This document shows, piece after piece, positions 62,885 to 64,000 of a stretch of DNA of 64,000 bases. The DNA is taken from NCBI GenBank assembly GCA_963753685.1, contig CAVWDE010000006.1, positions 434,001-498,000 on the forward strand, given 5' to 3'. Made by a program: the position numbers and the translations under genes. The number at the start of each line of letters is the position of its first letter. Positions within the stretch are counted from its first letter, which is position 1. This DNA comes from DATAOG01 sp963753685 (GTDB taxonomy: Bacteria > Pseudomonadota > Alphaproteobacteria > Geminicoccales > Geminicoccaceae). The notes beneath the pieces were generated by a model. That model did not search any database. It saw only the letters and a list, made by a program, of their open reading frames with translations, and had not been told where the DNA came from.

Positions 62885-64000
62885 TCAGCTTCGGAAGTAG
62901 CGCTTGGCGCGGCGCTCGGCCTCGGCGGCCGCATCCTGAGCGGTCGACTGGCCGACGCACACGCTCTGGAACATGTCGACCGTGACGAAGTCGGCCTTGA
63001 CCGCGGCCGAGGCCTCGCTCGGCGGGCCCTTGTAGCTCTGCGGCAGGGCGTTGCGCATGACGTCGCGATAGGGCGTCGCCTTCGGGTCCTCGGTCCACAC
63101 CGGGTTGTTGTCGTAGGCCTGGAGCGGGTGGCACCAGTAGCCGAGGCTCGCCTCCTGCCAGGCGGCGTACTGCTCCTCCTCCATCATGAAGCGCAGGTAT
63201 TCGCGCGCCGCATTGGGGTAGGGGGTGTAGGCGAAGATGATCGCGTTGATCACCAGCACGCCCTGGGTCGGGAAGCCGACCGGGCCGATCGGGAAGGAGG
63301 CGTGCTGGATGTCGTCGGCGAGCGCCCGGGTCTTCGGGATCTTTGGAGGTCTTGCAGGCGTAGTAGATCGAGATGCCGTTGCTGGTGAGGCCGAGGTCGC
63401 CGGCGATGAACGCCTTGTTGTTGGACGGATCGAGCCAGGACAGCGTGCCCGGGATGAAGGTCTTGTAGAGCTCCGCTGCGTAGTTCAGCGCCTCGATGGT
63501 CTCGGGGCTGTTGAGGATCACCTTCGACTGCTCGTCGATCAAAGCACCGCCGGAGCCCCATAGCGCCCAGTCGGTCCAGCCGGAATCGCCGACCGCATGA
63601 CCGAGCGCGAAGCCCACCGGATGCTTGTCCTTCTGCAGCGCCTTGCAGAGCTCGAGGAAGCCCGGGAAATCCTTGGGCACGCCGTCGAAGCCCGCCGCCT
63701 TCAGCCAGGAGCCGCGGTAGACCATGGTGGCGCCGCCGCCGCCGAAGGGCAGCGCCACCCAGTCGTGGGTGGTGGCGCTCTTGCCGTAGATCTCGGCGAC
63801 CGGGAACCAGCCGCCATACTTCTCGCCGAGGTAGGCGGCGAGGTCGTTGAGCACCAGGAGCTTGTCGGCGAACAGCTGCGGGTCCTCCTGCCAGGCGAGC
63901 ACGAGGTCCGGGCCGGAGCCGACGTTGGCCGAGACCGAGGTCAGTGGCCGCAGGTCCTCCCAGCTCTGGTTGTCGACCTTGACCTCGACGCCGTACTTGT
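62885..64000 (-). CDS. Sugar-type ABC binding protein, 5' end beyond the window, one frameshift
   Basis: The visible part of about 372 residues belongs to a carbohydrate-binding protein. From the right edge it reads KYGVEVKVDNQSWEDLRPLT, then VGSGPDLVLAWQEDPQLFAD and HDWVALPFGGGGATMVYRGS. FALGHAVGDSGWTDWALWGS and SNGISIYYACK follow. The frame slips near 63340 and continues as HASFPIGPVGFPTQGVLVIN to the stop at 62885 (ending RRAKRYFRS). The Gly/Trp-rich hinge and the length fit the family. It is unrelated in detail to the binding protein at 8.8-10.1 kb. Its permeases should lie beyond the right edge or elsewhere. Confidence 0.85.

Noticed and set aside
1..64000. tRNA, rRNA or CRISPR array
   Set aside because: I saw no cloverleaf with CCA end, no rRNA-like block and no regularly spaced repeats in the intergenic regions; a dedicated scan would be needed for small RNAs.

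Overview
The window is about 70% G+C and reads as chromosomal DNA of an alphaproteobacterium. The signs are many solute-binding ABC transporters, a MucR/Ros-type zinc-finger regulator, a DUF3306 protein next to an Fe-S scaffold-like gene, and CtrA-like TTAA-N7-TTA(A/C) motifs. I cannot fix the order; a Rhodospirillales-like soil bacterium would fit. I see no rRNA, tRNA, CRISPR array, phage genes or transposase. At least seven otherwise well-conserved genes carry one-base-type frameshifts, so the sequence may hold uncorrected indel errors (long-read or metagenome style) rather than true pseudogenes.

Layout. 1-1.6 kb: the start of an unknown gene, an A/T-rich gene-poor stretch, then DUF3306 and a SufU/NifU-like scaffold. 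1.6-10.1 kb, minus strand: a PotA-like ATPase overlapping an MFS exporter, then a sugar ABC operon (binding protein, two permeases, ATPase) ending in a lactonase-type amidohydrolase. 10.2-16.7 kb: frameshifted ketopantoate-reductase-like gene, acyltransferase, mandelate racemase-like enzyme, sulfotransferase and an orphan molybdenum hydroxylase large subunit. 16.9-25.4 kb: a surface-polysaccharide region with one GT2, a DegT aminotransferase, a rhomboid protease, an A/T-richer membrane protein and three GT4 glycosyltransferases. 25.5-35.9 kb: small protein, CRYL1-like dehydrogenase, frameshifted secreted transglutaminase-like protein, DUF29, a TPP enzyme, PhyH dioxygenase, DUF4396 remnant, degenerate cyclase, AtzG-like/amidase pair, and a CmoA-like/membrane methyltransferase pair.

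36.1-42.8 kb: a quaternary-amine (betaine/choline type) uptake system: binding protein, ATPase, and an unusual 670-residue permease with two channel domains, translationally coupled to a choline-kinase-like phosphotransferase. 43.4-46.4 kb: mucR, then on the opposite strand a TIR-TPR gene overlapping a double-SLATT membrane-protein gene. This is the best candidate for an uncharacterised immunity or conflict system. It is flanked by what look like remnants of two further genes.

46.6-64 kb: HpcH/HpaI aldolase, a complete oligopeptide-type ABC operon (binding protein, two permeases, two ATPases), an SGNH hydrolase, a four-EF-hand secreted protein, dienelactone hydrolase, virginiamycin-B-lyase-like propeller, an RND efflux pair, and the 3' part of a second sugar-binding protein.

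A dispersed inverted repeat of about 75 bp occurs twice, at 8.46 and 38.55 kb, each copy with CtrA-like half-sites beside it. It is the clearest non-coding structure.
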